From Pedobacter sp. SYSU D00535 (GTDB taxonomy: Bacteria > Bacteroidota > Bacteroidia > Sphingobacteriales > Sphingobacteriaceae): a DNA stretch of 64,000 bases. The notes under the pieces were generated by a model. That model made no database searches, had not been told where the DNA came from, and worked only from the letters and a program-made list of their open reading frames with translations. The DNA is taken from positions 1 to 64,000 of the forward strand of contig NZ_JAFEWD010000004.1 of assembly GCF_017355855.1 (NCBI RefSeq). The letters run 5' to 3'. Within the stretch, counting starts at the first letter, position 1; each line of letters begins with the position of its first letter. This document shows, one piece after another, positions 16,999 to 25,812 of the stretch. The position numbers were made by a program, and so were the translations under genes.

Positions 16999-18708
16999 TC
17001 AGCCCTCCAGCTGCTCTAGTTCCTTACGGATAAATTTGGCCAGCTGGTGCACATAATCCTGGCTGAAATCAAACTTGATACCTGCCGTCTTATAGATCTC
17101 CTTGATTGTTTTTGTATAGCCCAGTTTCAAGGCTGCGAGGTACTTTTGAAGGCCTTCTTCCGGATTTTCCTTGTAGTTTTTCCATACTGCAATGGCGCCG
17201 AGTTGCGCGATGGCATACTCGATGTAGTAGAATGGCACCTCGAAAATGTGCAGCTGTTTCTGCCAGAGGTTTTCGAGGGCTTCTTCGTAGCCCTTCCAGT
17301 CGGCGAAGTTATACCCAAACGGTTCAAAAATTTCCTTCCAGGCTTCTCTGCGCTGCTCGGTAGTATGATTGGGATTCGTGTAGATCCAATGTTGAAACTG
17401 ATCAACTACCGCAACCCAGGGAAGGGTTTTCAGCACGTCCCTTAGCTGGTCTTTTTTAGCACGTTTCAGATCTTCCTCATTATCAAAGAAGACCTCCCAT
17501 TTATCCATCGAAATCAGCTCCATACTCATAGAAGCTAATTCGGCTACTTCGGAGGGGAGATGTTTGAAGTCGTTCAATTCAAGATCCGAGGAGATGAACG
17601 TATGCACGGCGTGCCCTCCTTCGTGCACCATCGTCGTGAGATCGCGAAAGGTGTTGGCAGAATTCATGAAGATGAAAGGCGCTCCTGTTTCCGAGAGCGG
17701 ATAGTTATAGCCTCCTGGTGCTTTCCCCTTCCGGCTTTCCACGTCGAACAGGTTATTGGCCTGCATGATTCTCAGGCGCTCGCCCAGGTAAGGGTTAAGG
17801 CCTTCAAAACAGCTGATAGATTTTTCGATCAGCTCCTGTCCGTTGTTGAAAGGTTTTAGAGCAGGTTTGCCCGAAGGATCTACGTCCATATCCCAGGGGC
17901 GGAGGGTATCCAATCCCAGCGCTGCTTTTCGCTTGTCAGCTTCTTTTTTGAGTATCGGTACAATTTCGCGTTCTATCGCCGCGTGGAATTTATAGCAGTC
18001 GTGCGGCGTGTAATCAAAACGACCCAGCGCATGGAACATATAGTCGCGGAAGTTTTCAAAACCTGCGTTCAGTGCAACCTGGTGACGTAGTTTCAGCAGT
18101 TCATTAAAAAGCTCGTCCAGCTGATCTTTGTCCTGTAATCTTCTTGCAGTGATCGCCTCCCAGGCCTTCTGCCGTTTGTTTCTGTCGGTATCTTTCAGAA
18201 ATACAGAAGCTTGTTCCAGCGTGTATTCTTTGTCGTCGATCACCACACTCATCGCTCCTGTAATGGCCTGATATTTCTGTTGCTTAACCTGGATTTCAGT
18301 TAAGATAGGGACGTTCTCCTCCCTGAAAAGCTCCAAAGCTCTTTTGATTCCTCTGATGTAGACGAAGTATTTGTCCTTATCTAGTTTATCAGTAAAGGGA
18401 CTGGCGATGAATTTCTTATTCAGTTCATTAGCGATCGGCGCTATTTTAGGTTCGATCTCTGTGGCAAAATATTGAAAGTCCTGTAGTAGCTGCTCATTCG
18501 CGGTATCGCAGGTCATTCTGATATATCTCCAGGCAAAATCCTCTTCCAGCACAGCCTCGAGTTCACTTCTGTTCTGAAGCCATTTTTCAAGATCCTCCAC
18601 CGACTGGATTTCTCTGTTTCTCAATTCATCAAACAGAGGCTCCAATGTTTCCCATTTTATTTCAAGGTTTTGCGGGACAAAAACACGTGGTTTTTTCTCG
18701 ATAATCAT
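16999..18708 (-). CDS. M3-family oligoendopeptidase (PepF type)
   Basis: 569 residues, the normal size for the M3 family clan. The zinc motif HEGGH is at residues 362-366, in TTMVHEGGHAVHTF, with the third ligand region in PSEVAELASMSMELIS about 25 residues later. The C-terminal helices include FYYIEYAIAQLGAIAVWKNY, a conserved substrate-pocket segment of oligoendopeptidase F. It cleaves short peptides in the cytoplasm. No signal peptide. Start: ATG at 18708 followed by a charged, non-hydrophobic N-terminus. Confidence 0.93.
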   Translation of the reverse strand: MIIEKKPRVFVPQNLEIKWETLEPLFDELRNREIQSVEDLEKWLQNRSELEAVLEEDFAWRYIRMTCDTANEQLLQDFQYFATEIEPKIAPIANELNKKFIASPFTDKLDKDKYFVYIRGIKRALELFREENVPILTEIQVKQQKYQAITGAMSVVIDDKEYTLEQASVFLKDTDRNKRQKAWEAITARRLQDKDQLDELFNELLKLRHQVALNAGFENFRDYMFHALGRFDYTPHDCYKFHAAIEREIVPILKKEADKRKAALGLDTLRPWDMDVDPSGKPALKPFNNGQELIEKSISCFEGLNPYLGERLRIMQANNLFDVESRKGKAPGGYNYPLSETGAPFIFMNSANTFRDLTTMVHEGGHAVHTFISSDLELNDFKHLPSEVAELASMSMELISMDKWEVFFDNEEDLKRAKKDQLRDVLKTLPWVAVVDQFQHWIYTNPNHTTEQRREAWKEIFEPFGYNFADWKGYEEALENLWQKQLHIFEVPFYYIEYAIAQLGAIAVWKNYKENPEEGLQKYLAALKLGYTKTIKEIYKTAGIKFDFSQDYVHQLAKFIRKELEQLEG

Positions 18709-18778
18709 GATCGTATTTTTTAATTGTCGGAATAGTTAAAACTGTACGAAGTTAAACCAAAATACGAGCATCTTGTTG

Positions 18779-19717
18779 TCAAACTCTTTTTTCGCGATAG
18801 AAATTGGTTGAGAGTTCTTCAATCCCGGTTTTATAGGGAACCGCTGTTATTTTAAATGCTTTTTCAAACTTCTCAGAGTTGAATTGGTAGTCATATTGAT
18901 ACTGATAGTACATTTCTACTGTGCCTTGTATTGTTGGGTTAAAGAGGCCGAGGGTTTGTAGCATAAGTTTGTTCACCCTCGTGAATTTTGGTTTCTCTTC
19001 AAAAGCCTCTGCAGCTAGTGTAATAAAGTTTCGTCCTTTCAAAGATTTCGCTGTAGGTAAATGCCATGTCTGATTGTCGCTATCCGGGTTCTGTCCAAGC
19101 AGATAAACTGCTTTAGCGGCATCGGGAACGTAAATGAAAGAATGTAGGGTGTCGGGATTGCCGAGCCACATGGCCTTTTGTTTTTTGGAGAACTTAGTCA
19201 ACACCATCATGTCAAAAAAGCTGTTCATAGAATCAGTGGCTCCATAAAAATCAGGAGCCCGGGCAATACTTGCCCGAAGATTTCCCGCTTTAACTTCGTC
19301 CATCAACTGCCTGGCGATCTGCGCTCTTACTTCTCCTTTTTTACTGATTGGATTGTAGGGCGTTTCCTCCGTCATTTCGCCTTCCACCAATCCGTACATG
19401 TAGACATTATCGAAGAAAATAAGGCGGGTATTTGTCTCTTTCACGGCGTTGATTACATTCGTCATCACGACGGGCCACTGTTGCTGCCAAACCGTAATGT
19501 CGTATTTCAATCCTGCACAAAGGTACACTACTTCTGAACCTTTTACTGCGTTTAGAACTTCAGCGTAGCTGAGCAGATCAGCTTTCATCCAACTGGTATG
19601 GGAATTTTGAGAAGATACAGGCCGGCGGCTAACCAGCCTAACCGAGTGCTGATGCTGTTCTAACTGTCTGCAAAGAGCGTTGCTTACCGGTCCTCCGGCT
19701 CCTAATATCGTATGCAT
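18779..19717 (-). CDS. NAD-dependent epimerase/dehydratase-family protein
   Basis: 312 residues. The N-terminus MHTILGAGGPVSNALCRQL holds the dinucleotide-binding glycine motif (GAGGPVS, a variant of GxxGxxG), then VYLCAGL. VYMYG replaces the usual catalytic YxxxK context, and a conserved lysine is not obvious after it, so this is probably an atypical extended SDR (NmrA-like or nucleoside-sugar-epimerase-like) rather than a classical epimerase. It lies 71 bases downstream of the Crp/Fnr regulator gene on the same strand, an arrangement suggesting that the regulator may control it. Confidence 0.82.
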   Translation of the reverse strand: MHTILGAGGPVSNALCRQLEQHQHSVRLVSRRPVSSQNSHTSWMKADLLSYAEVLNAVKGSEVVYLCAGLKYDITVWQQQWPVVMTNVINAVKETNTRLIFFDNVYMYGLVEGEMTEETPYNPISKKGEVRAQIARQLMDEVKAGNLRASIARAPDFYGATDSMNSFFDMMVLTKFSKKQKAMWLGNPDTLHSFIYVPDAAKAVYLLGQNPDSDNQTWHLPTAKSLKGRNFITLAAEAFEEKPKFTRVNKLMLQTLGLFNPTIQGTVEMYYQYQYDYQFNSEKFEKAFKITAVPYKTGIEELSTNFYREKRV

Positions 19718-19788
19718 GATTTATCTTATTTGTTCAAGACAAAGCTAGTCAGGTGTTTCTGTCGGAAACGTTAACAAAAGATAATTAA

Positions 19789-20421
19789 TCAGGGGCTTTG
19801 AAGGGTTTCTAAAAGTGAAATGTGTGGTTTCATAATCCGGCTCCTGATCCGGGACAGGGAGACCGGCGTGATGCCGAGGTAGTTGGCGATGTAGTGCTGA
19901 GGAATGCGGGCTAAAATATCGCTCCGGCTGCTTAGCAGCTCGAGGTAACGCTGTTCGGGAGTTTGGGTCACAAATGAAAATACGCGATCATCGTAACAGC
20001 AGAGGTAGTATTCCGCAACTGTTCGCCCAAACCGTTCCATTTTATACTTAATCCGGGAGTCTTCTAAGAGCAGTTGCAGCGACTTCTTTGAGAAAACAAT
20101 CAACTCCGTATTTTCCATTGCTTCCACATAGGTAATAGAAGGTGTCTCAGTAAGAAAACTCTTATAGCTACTGATCAACTCGTTTTCAAAGCTAAAGTAA
20201 GTCGTTACTTCTGTGCCGTCTTTTACATAATAGCAGCGTACCGTCCCCTGAAGAATGAAGCCCACTTCCTGACACACTTTCCCCGCTTCCATGAAGAAAG
20301 ACTTTTTCTTTAGCTTTTTAAGCTCCAGAACGGGGAGGAAAATAGCCCATTCTTCGTCTGTAAACGACACAAACTTTTCGAGGAATTTTCGGTAAATGTT
20401 GCCCTGAATTTCCGATATCAT
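19789..20421 (-). CDS. Crp/Fnr-family transcriptional regulator
   Basis: 210 residues. Residues 20-130 form a cyclic-nucleotide-binding-like beta roll (GKVCQEVGFILQGTVRCYYV, FENELISSYKSFL), and the C-terminal region has a helix-turn-helix (IPQHYIANYLGITPVSLSRIRSR). This is the Bacteroidota type, about 190-210 residues, which generally lacks the Fnr iron-sulfur cysteines and canonical cAMP-contact residues, so the ligand is unknown. It is probably a local regulator of the downstream epimerase-like gene (inference). Confidence 0.9.
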   Translation of the reverse strand: MISEIQGNIYRKFLEKFVSFTDEEWAIFLPVLELKKLKKKSFFMEAGKVCQEVGFILQGTVRCYYVKDGTEVTTYFSFENELISSYKSFLTETPSITYVEAMENTELIVFSKKSLQLLLEDSRIKYKMERFGRTVAEYYLCCYDDRVFSFVTQTPEQRYLELLSSRSDILARIPQHYIANYLGITPVSLSRIRSRIMKPHISLLETLQSP

Positions 20422-20433
20422 TTTAAGAGGTGT

Positions 20434-21294
20434 TTAACCTAAATTACGGGAATATACATCTAAAAGAAAGCATATAGCAAAAACGACCGACGCTATCCCG
20501 TTGGTAGTACCGAAGGCCAGGTTTACCCTGCTTAAATCATCAGGTTTTACCAGGCGGTGCTGATAAATGAGAAGGCCAATAAAGAAGACTACTCCCGCAA
20601 TGTAAAATCCGCCAAGCTGCGTAATAAATAGGGGGATAATGACGAAAACTACGCAAAGCACATGGAGTAGGGTTGAAACCAGCAGCGCTTTTTTTCTGCC
20701 CAATACAGAGGGGATGGAATACAGGTTGGCGCTTTTGTCAAACTCATCGTCCTGAAGCGCATAAATTATATCAAAGCCGCCTACCCAGCAAATTACAGCA
20801 AGGGAGAAAAATATAGGTAAAGCGGCAAATTCTCCTGTCACCGACAGGTAGGCGCCTAGTGGTGCTAGCCCAAGGCCTACTCCCAGGATCAGGTGACAAA
20901 GGGGAGTGAAGCGCTTAGTGAAACTATAGCCAAGTACTACGGCAAGTGCCACAGGAGAAAGAAAAAAGCAAAGGGTGTTTATAAAGTAGGTTGCAAATAC
21001 GAAGAGCACGCAATTGATCAGCGTAAAAATCAAGGCGTTTTTAGCGGGAATTCGTCCCGCAGGGATATCCCGAACTGCAGTTCTCGGGTTTTTAGCATCG
21101 AAATTACGATCCAGGTATCGATTAAAGGCCATAGCCGCATTGCGTGCGAAAACCATACACAATATCATCAGCCCCAGCTTTACCCAACTAAAGGTATAGT
21201 CCGTGGTGCTTAAGGCAAGGAAAAAACCTATGAAAGCAAAGGGCATTGCAAAGATGGTATGTGCGAAAAGAACAAGTGAAAGATATTTTTTCAT
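20434..21294 (-). CDS. UbiA-family prenyltransferase
   Basis: 286 residues with eight or nine membrane helices. The first aspartate-rich motif is NRYLDRNFDAKNPRTA and the second region has DIIYALQDDEFDKSANLYSIPS, the two Mg-prenyl-diphosphate sites of UbiA enzymes. In ubiquinone-lacking Bacteroidota this subgroup, annotated as 4-hydroxybenzoate polyprenyltransferase, is a candidate for menaquinone-related prenylation (MqnP of the futalosine pathway) rather than ubiquinone synthesis; the window alone cannot decide. ubiE lies under 1 kb away on the other strand, consistent with quinone synthesis. The 3' end is only 12 bases before the Crp/Fnr gene, so the three minus-strand genes may form one transcript. 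Confidence 0.88.
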   Translation of the reverse strand: MKKYLSLVLFAHTIFAMPFAFIGFFLALSTTDYTFSWVKLGLMILCMVFARNAAMAFNRYLDRNFDAKNPRTAVRDIPAGRIPAKNALIFTLINCVLFVFATYFINTLCFFLSPVALAVVLGYSFTKRFTPLCHLILGVGLGLAPLGAYLSVTGEFAALPIFFSLAVICWVGGFDIIYALQDDEFDKSANLYSIPSVLGRKKALLVSTLLHVLCVVFVIIPLFITQLGGFYIAGVVFFIGLLIYQHRLVKPDDLSRVNLAFGTTNGIASVVFAICFLLDVYSRNLG

Positions 21295-21354
21295 GAATTG
21301 ATATCCACAAATTTAAATCAACAAAGAGGAATTTAGTGCGATGTTCAGATGGTA

Positions 21355-21963
21355 TCAGATAGGAGACACAAATCGTTCATTAATCCCTCCGATAAACTCC
21401 AGTAGTTCTTCCCTGCCTAATTTTTCTTCTGAAGAGGTAACAAACTCTTGCGGAATTTCTTCAAAGTACTGCAGCAAAGCCTTTTTGAACTTCTCAACGT
21501 TTTGTGCCGTTTTTAGCCTCGATTGCTTGTCTGCTTTTGTAAAGACCAAAACAAAAGGAATGCCTTGTTCGCCCAGCCAAAAGCAAAAATCCAAATCCAC
21601 TCTTTGGGGTTCCAGCCGGCTGTCAATCAACACGAAGACACACTGCAAACTCTCTCTGTTTTTCAGATAGTACCTGATAAAGCGCTCCCACTCACCTCGA
21701 TTCGTCCTGGAAGTTTTAGCATAACCATAACCGGGCAGGTCGACCAGGTACCAGTTTTGATTAATCAGGAAGTGATTAATCAGCTGCGTTTTTCCCGGCG
21801 TCTGCGAGGTTTTCGCCAAGCCCTTCCGCTGCGTAAGCATATTAATTAAGGAGGATTTTCCAACGTTAGAACGCCCGATAAAGGCGTACTCGGGAAGTAC
21901 CGGAGGAGGTAACTTATCCGTCCGGGTGTTACTGCACTTAAATTCTGCTGACTGGATTTGCAT
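21355..21963 (-). CDS. engB: Ribosome biogenesis GTPase EngB/YsxC
   Basis: 202 residues from the ATG at 21961-21963. The TrmE-Era-EngA-EngB GTPase motifs are visible: G1 GRSNVGKS at 30-37, G3 DLPGYG, and G4 TKAD. It assists large ribosomal subunit assembly in the cytoplasm. The open frame extends to 22083, but that start would pass through the ubiE promoter and over its start; MQIQSAEFKCS matches the usual beginning of the family, and a TAnnTTTG element stands directly in front. Divergent from ubiE. Confidence 0.95.
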   Translation of the reverse strand: MQIQSAEFKCSNTRTDKLPPPVLPEYAFIGRSNVGKSSLINMLTQRKGLAKTSQTPGKTQLINHFLINQNWYLVDLPGYGYAKTSRTNRGEWERFIRYYLKNRESLQCVFVLIDSRLEPQRVDLDFCFWLGEQGIPFVLVFTKADKQSRLKTAQNVEKFKKALLQYFEEIPQEFVTSSEEKLGREELLEFIGGINERFVSPI

Positions 21964-21968
21964 CGGGG

Positions 21969-21976
21969 CAAAGGTA
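21969..21976 (-). promoter_or_regulatory. -7 element five bases before the engB ATG
   Basis: TACCTTTG on the minus strand, a perfect TAnnTTTG match, separated from the ATG by CCCCG. Transcription would begin at or within a few bases of the start codon, giving a leaderless or nearly leaderless mRNA. No -33 TTG at normal spacing. Confidence 0.5.
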
Positions 21977-22061
21977 GGAATTAAAGTTTTGAGTTCCGTC
22001 TGTCCAGTTGTGACAATGTCATGTTTCATTGGTTGCCGCTGCAAACTCCCGGCGCAATAAT

Positions 22062-22069
22062 TATCTTTG
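22062..22069 (+). promoter_or_regulatory. -7 element five bases before the ubiE ATG
   Basis: TATCTTTG followed by CCGGC and the ATG at 22075. The layout mirrors that of engB on the other strand and guaA far downstream. The nearest upstream TTG triplets lie 26-30 bases away, somewhat too far. Confidence 0.5.
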
Positions 22070-22074
22070 CCGGC

Positions 22075-22806
22075 ATGTCTCAACCGGTTACTCCCTACAA
22101 AAATGAGAATGCTACCAAAAAGGAACAGGTAGCGACCATGTTTAATAATATCTCCAAAACTTACGATTTTCTAAACCATTTCCTATCGCTGGGGATCGAT
22201 ATTATCTGGAGAAAAAAGGCGATCGCGGAGTTGAAAAGGCTGAAACCAGGACATATCCTGGACGTAGCAACCGGTACAGGCGACTTCGCTTTTGAAGCTA
22301 TCCAAATGCTTCATCCCGATAAGGTAACCGGCGTGGATATTTCCCAGGGTATGCTGGATGTGGCGCAAGAAAAGATCAATAGACGAGGTTTACAAAATAA
22401 GTTTGAGGTAACACTGGGAGACTCAGAAAGACTCTTGTTTGAGGATAATACCTTCGATGCTGTTACAGTGGCTTATGGAGTGCGGAACTTCGAGAACCTG
22501 GAAAAAGGACTGTCAGACATGTTACGGGTGCTTAAACCGGGGGGGAAGGCTGTGATTCTCGAGTTCTCCAAGCCGAAAGTATTTCCAGTTAAGCAACTAT
22601 ATAACTTCTACTTTCACTTTATTACGCCTGCTATCGGAAAGGTGTTTTCTAAAGATAACAGTGCCTATAAATACTTGCCTGAATCGGTGGCTGCATTTCC
22701 CGATGGAAAGGATTTTATTACACTGATGGAAAAAGTTGGGTACAGGGAGACTAAAAACCGACCCCTAGCGTTTGGGATTTGTTCTATTTACACCGGAACT
22801 AAATGA
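22075..22806 (+). CDS. ubiE: Demethylmenaquinone methyltransferase (UbiE/MenG)
   Basis: 243 residues from the ATG at 22075. SAM-binding motif ILDVATGTGDFAFEA, then VTGVDISQGMLDVAQ, FDAVTVAYGVRNFENLEKGL and VLKPGGKAVILEFSKP, all hallmark UbiE/MenG segments. It methylates demethylmenaquinone, the last step of menaquinone synthesis. The open frame reaches 22021, but the extra 18 residues run through the promoter element; MSQPVTPYKNENATKKEQV is the usual start in this phylum. Its TGA overlaps the ATG of porT (ATGA), so the pair is translationally coupled. Confidence 0.95.
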   Translation: MSQPVTPYKNENATKKEQVATMFNNISKTYDFLNHFLSLGIDIIWRKKAIAELKRLKPGHILDVATGTGDFAFEAIQMLHPDKVTGVDISQGMLDVAQEKINRRGLQNKFEVTLGDSERLLFEDNTFDAVTVAYGVRNFENLEKGLSDMLRVLKPGGKAVILEFSKPKVFPVKQLYNFYFHFITPAIGKVFSKDNSAYKYLPESVAAFPDGKDFITLMEKVGYRETKNRPLAFGICSIYTGTK

Positions 22807-23537
22807 TCAAAAAGCTATCCGCGTCTGTTCTCTTCTGCTTGATATCCTTAAATCTTTGTGCTCAGAATTGGGGCGGAGGGGTGGATTATGATCGTCTGCA
22901 CTTCGGTTTTACCTTCCAATACATCAGTTCGGAGTTGAAGGTGTACAAAAAGGCAAACTGGCGTGATCCCTTCTATGATAATTCCGGCCAAATGATCAAA
23001 GATTCCCCTTACAGTATTAGTTCTCCTAAGAGTCCGGGATTTGCTTTAGGCTTCGTATCAGATTTGAAACTAACTGAAAATTTAAATTTGCGACTCACGC
23101 CACTTCTGGTATTTACCGATCGGATGCTTGATTACAGATATGGGAATGAAGAAGATAATCAGCTAAAGAAGACCTCCGCTACCATGGTAGATATTCCTTT
23201 AGGATTTAAAATTAAATCTGACAGAATAAATAATTACCGTGCATATTTCATCGCCGGAGGGAAGTATTCGATCGATATTATCTCCAAGAAGAAGACGAAT
23301 AACGAACTGATCAATGATCCTCTCGAAAAGCTGGTTTTGAACAAGCGGAACTTCTTTTCGTACGAGGCAGGTATCGGCCTCGACCTTTATTTCGAGTTTT
23401 TCAAACTCTCTCCGGAAATCAAGTTATCTAATTCCTTTGGCTCCATACTGCACCGCGATAAGGAGGAGAACGCTTTTTCGCAACCTCTTGACAAGGTCTT
23501 TCTTCGTAATTTTCAATTCAGTCTTTACTTCGAATAA
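22803..23537 (+). CDS. porT: T9SS protein PorT
   Basis: 244 residues with signal peptide (MIKKLSASVLFCLISLNLCAQN) and an eight-strand type outer-membrane barrel pattern ending in LRNFQFSLYFE. NWGGGVDYDRLHFGFTFQYISSELKVYKK and KSPGFALGFVSDLKLTENLNLRLTP are typical of PorT. The ubiE-porT pair is a recurring gene order in Bacteroidota. PorT is required for type IX secretion in Porphyromonas gingivalis and for gliding motility protein export in Flavobacterium johnsoniae. ATGA overlap with ubiE. Function assigned by family and gene order. Confidence 0.85.
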   Translation: MIKKLSASVLFCLISLNLCAQNWGGGVDYDRLHFGFTFQYISSELKVYKKANWRDPFYDNSGQMIKDSPYSISSPKSPGFALGFVSDLKLTENLNLRLTPLLVFTDRMLDYRYGNEEDNQLKKTSATMVDIPLGFKIKSDRINNYRAYFIAGGKYSIDIISKKKTNNELINDPLEKLVLNKRNFFSYEAGIGLDLYFEFFKLSPEIKLSNSFGSILHRDKEENAFSQPLDKVFLRNFQFSLYFE

Positions 23538-23681
23538 TCTGAGCATCAGCTCAGCAAGTGTGGAGATCACATGTCGTTGCATCTCTATCCTCAGCAAATA
23601 GAAGGCTTCTCCTATAAAAAAACTTTTTTTAAGCTCAGCTTTTCAAGCTTTATAGTAATTTCGGCCTTTCAATTTTTGATT

Positions 23682-24452
23682 ATGTCAAAAATAGCGTTGA
23701 TAACAGGAGCAACAGCGGGAATAGGAGAAGCTTGTACTAAACGCTTTGCTAAGGAGGGGTACAACTTAATCGTTACCGGCCGCAGGACAGAGAGACTTCA
23801 AAAGCTGGCTGAAGAAATTACTAGGACATTTTCCGTAAAAGTGGTTGAGCTAACGCTCGACGTGCGAGACAAGCTGGAGGTTGAACGACAGCTGAATCAA
23901 CTTCCTGAAGAATGGAAGGCAGTGGATGTCCTAATCAACAATGCAGGTTTAAGTCAGGGATTGGAGCCGATCCACCAGGGTAGCACCGACGACTGGGATA
24001 CCATGATTGACACCAATATTAAAGGCCTCCTGTATGTTACCAAGGTGGTGTCCAATTGGATGGTCGGCCGTAAGTCGGGGCATATTGTCAATCTAGGTTC
24101 GATAGCAGGAAAAGAAACGTACGCAAATGGCAACGTCTACTGTGCTACTAAACATGCCGTTGATTCTTTGAACAAGGCCATGCGCATCGATCTTTTGCCT
24201 TACGGGATAAAGGTGTCCGGCATTCACCCGGGAGCCGTTGAAACGGAATTTTCGGAGGTGCGCTTTAAGGGGGATACAGATCGGGCCAGAAAAGTGTATG
24301 AAGGTTTTGAACCTTTGGCGGCGGAGGACATTGCCGACACTATTTGGTTCGTAGTTTCGCGACCTGCTCATGTCAATATTAATGATCTGCTTATCATGCC
24401 TGTAGCTCAAGCTAATTCCAGTCACTTAATCAGGAAAGAACCAAGCGCATAA
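23682..24452 (+). CDS. Short-chain dehydrogenase/reductase (YdfG-like)
   Basis: 256 residues from the ATG at 23682. Coenzyme motif TGATAGIG near residue 8, NNAG, the serine in LGSIAGKETY, and catalytic YCATK. The R-R pair after the second strand (TGRRTERL) suggests NADP(H). Closest known type is the NADP-dependent 3-hydroxy acid / serine dehydrogenase group (YdfG). The open frame extends to 23571 but the first 37 residues do not belong to the fold. TAATTTCG at 23656-23663 is a near match to the -7 element. Confidence 0.9.
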   Translation: MSKIALITGATAGIGEACTKRFAKEGYNLIVTGRRTERLQKLAEEITRTFSVKVVELTLDVRDKLEVERQLNQLPEEWKAVDVLINNAGLSQGLEPIHQGSTDDWDTMIDTNIKGLLYVTKVVSNWMVGRKSGHIVNLGSIAGKETYANGNVYCATKHAVDSLNKAMRIDLLPYGIKVSGIHPGAVETEFSEVRFKGDTDRARKVYEGFEPLAAEDIADTIWFVVSRPAHVNINDLLIMPVAQANSSHLIRKEPSA

Positions 24453-24494
24453 CTATTGATCAGCGCTTAGCTTTTCATGCCAATATAATTCATC

Positions 24495-24941
24495 ATGTTA
24501 GAACAGAAAATCAACCAGGAAATAAAGTCAGCAATGCTGGCAAAAGACAATATACGTTTACAGGGACTACGGGCAATCAAAGCTGCCGTTCTGCTTGCTA
24601 AGACAGAAAAAGGAGCTTCCGAGGAACTAACAGAAGAGGCAGAAATAAAGGTGCTGCAAAAACTGGCAAAGCAACGGAAGGAGTCTGCTGATATCTACAA
24701 ATCTCAAAACAGAGACGATCTTTACCAGGTAGAGACTGCCGAGCTGGCGGTAATAGAAGAGTTTCTTCCAAAACAATTAAGTCGTGAAGATATTGTAGCT
24801 TTTGTAAAAGACGCAATAGCCAGAACTGGTGCTTCGTCTGTAAAAGACATGGGAAAGGTGATGGGGTTGGTAAACAAGGAGTTAGCAGGAAGAGCCGACG
24901 GAAAAACGATCTCCGAAGTGGTGAAGGAGCAGTTGGGTTAA
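24495..24941 (+). CDS. GatB/YqeY domain protein
   Basis: 148 residues, all-helical, with MLEQKINQEIKSAMLAKDNIRLQGLRAIKAA, the conserved KLAKQRKESADIYKSQNRDDL, EEFLPKQLS and MGKVMGLVNKELAGRADGKTISEVVKEQL. YqeY proteins resemble the tail domain of the GatB amidotransferase subunit but act alone; a tRNA-related role is assumed and not proven. Confidence 0.93.
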   Translation: MLEQKINQEIKSAMLAKDNIRLQGLRAIKAAVLLAKTEKGASEELTEEAEIKVLQKLAKQRKESADIYKSQNRDDLYQVETAELAVIEEFLPKQLSREDIVAFVKDAIARTGASSVKDMGKVMGLVNKELAGRADGKTISEVVKEQLG

Positions 24942-25045
24942 AAATTGTTCGGCAATATTAATAAGTGGTATAAAAGCTTACTTTTAATTATAATTATCTA
25001 ATTTTAGAAAATAATAACATAGCTAAACACGCTGGTTTAGAATTT

Positions 25046-25810
25046 ATGAGTTTTACTGTAAAAGAAGAAAACGGATTTAAATATATAGAAGAAGGAGAAG
25101 GAGATGTTCTGTTGCTGCTTCATGGCTTATTTGGCGCATTAAGTAACTGGCAGGATGTCACTGAAACTTTCAAAACTCACTATCGGGTAGTAATCCCCCT
25201 GTTGCCCATTTATGAGCTACCGCTTTTAACTACGGGCGTCACTACGCTTGCTAAGCATGTGCACAAGTTTGTAAAGTTCAAGAAACTGCAAAATATCAAC
25301 GTGCTGGGTAATTCCCTTGGAGGGCATGTTGGCCTGATATTCACTCTGAATCACCCGGAGTTTGTAAAAACGCTGGTACTAACGGGAAGTTCAGGACTGT
25401 ATGAGAATTCGTTTGGAGGAACTTTTCCTCGTCGGGAAAGCTATGACTTTATCAGGGACAAAGTGGCTTTTACGTTCTATGATCCTGAATTTGCAACTAA
25501 AGAACTTGTAGACGAAGTGTTTGCAACGGTGAATGATCGCAACCGGGTGATCCGTATCCTGGCAATGGCAAAATCGGCCATCCGTCATAATATGGCAAAA
25601 GAATTGCATAAGATTACCATACCAACGTGTCTGATTTGGGGTAAGGATGACAGGGTGACGCCTCCCGAGGTTGCGGAAGAGTTTCATCAATTGCTTCCTA
25701 ATTCAGAGCTGAACTGGATTGATAAGTGCGGGCACGCTCCGATGATGGAACAGCCCGAGCAATTTATAACGCACCTGAAAACGTTTTTGGATAGGGTATT
25801 ATTGAAATAA
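25046..25810 (+). CDS. Alpha/beta-fold hydrolase
   Basis: 254 residues. The oxyanion-hole strand LLLLHGLFGALSNW, nucleophile elbow GNSLGGH (Ser), acid in WGKDDRVTPP (Asp), and the histidine in DKCGHAPMMEQP complete the triad. It resembles the C-C bond hydrolases of aromatic meta-cleavage (MhpC-like), but this branch is common in Bacteroidota without such a pathway, so the substrate is unknown. Two bases separate its stop from the CBS gene start, so they form an operon, probably continuing to nadK. Confidence 0.9.
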   Translation: MSFTVKEENGFKYIEEGEGDVLLLLHGLFGALSNWQDVTETFKTHYRVVIPLLPIYELPLLTTGVTTLAKHVHKFVKFKKLQNINVLGNSLGGHVGLIFTLNHPEFVKTLVLTGSSGLYENSFGGTFPRRESYDFIRDKVAFTFYDPEFATKELVDEVFATVNDRNRVIRILAMAKSAIRHNMAKELHKITIPTCLIWGKDDRVTPPEVAEEFHQLLPNSELNWIDKCGHAPMMEQPEQFITHLKTFLDRVLLK

Positions 25811-25812
25811 AC

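Noticed and set aside
18779-19717. Classical UDP-sugar epimerase activity
   Set aside because: The glycine motif is altered and a clear YxxxK is not found, so only the family is assigned.
22021-22074. Longer N-terminus for ubiE (and for engB up to 22083)
   Set aside because: The extensions run through each other's promoter elements and add residues absent from the families.
24443-24468. AAGCGC/GCGCTT inverted repeat at the end of the YdfG-like SDR gene
   Set aside because: Only six base pairs with a long loop and a weak T-rich tail; not distinguishable from chance.
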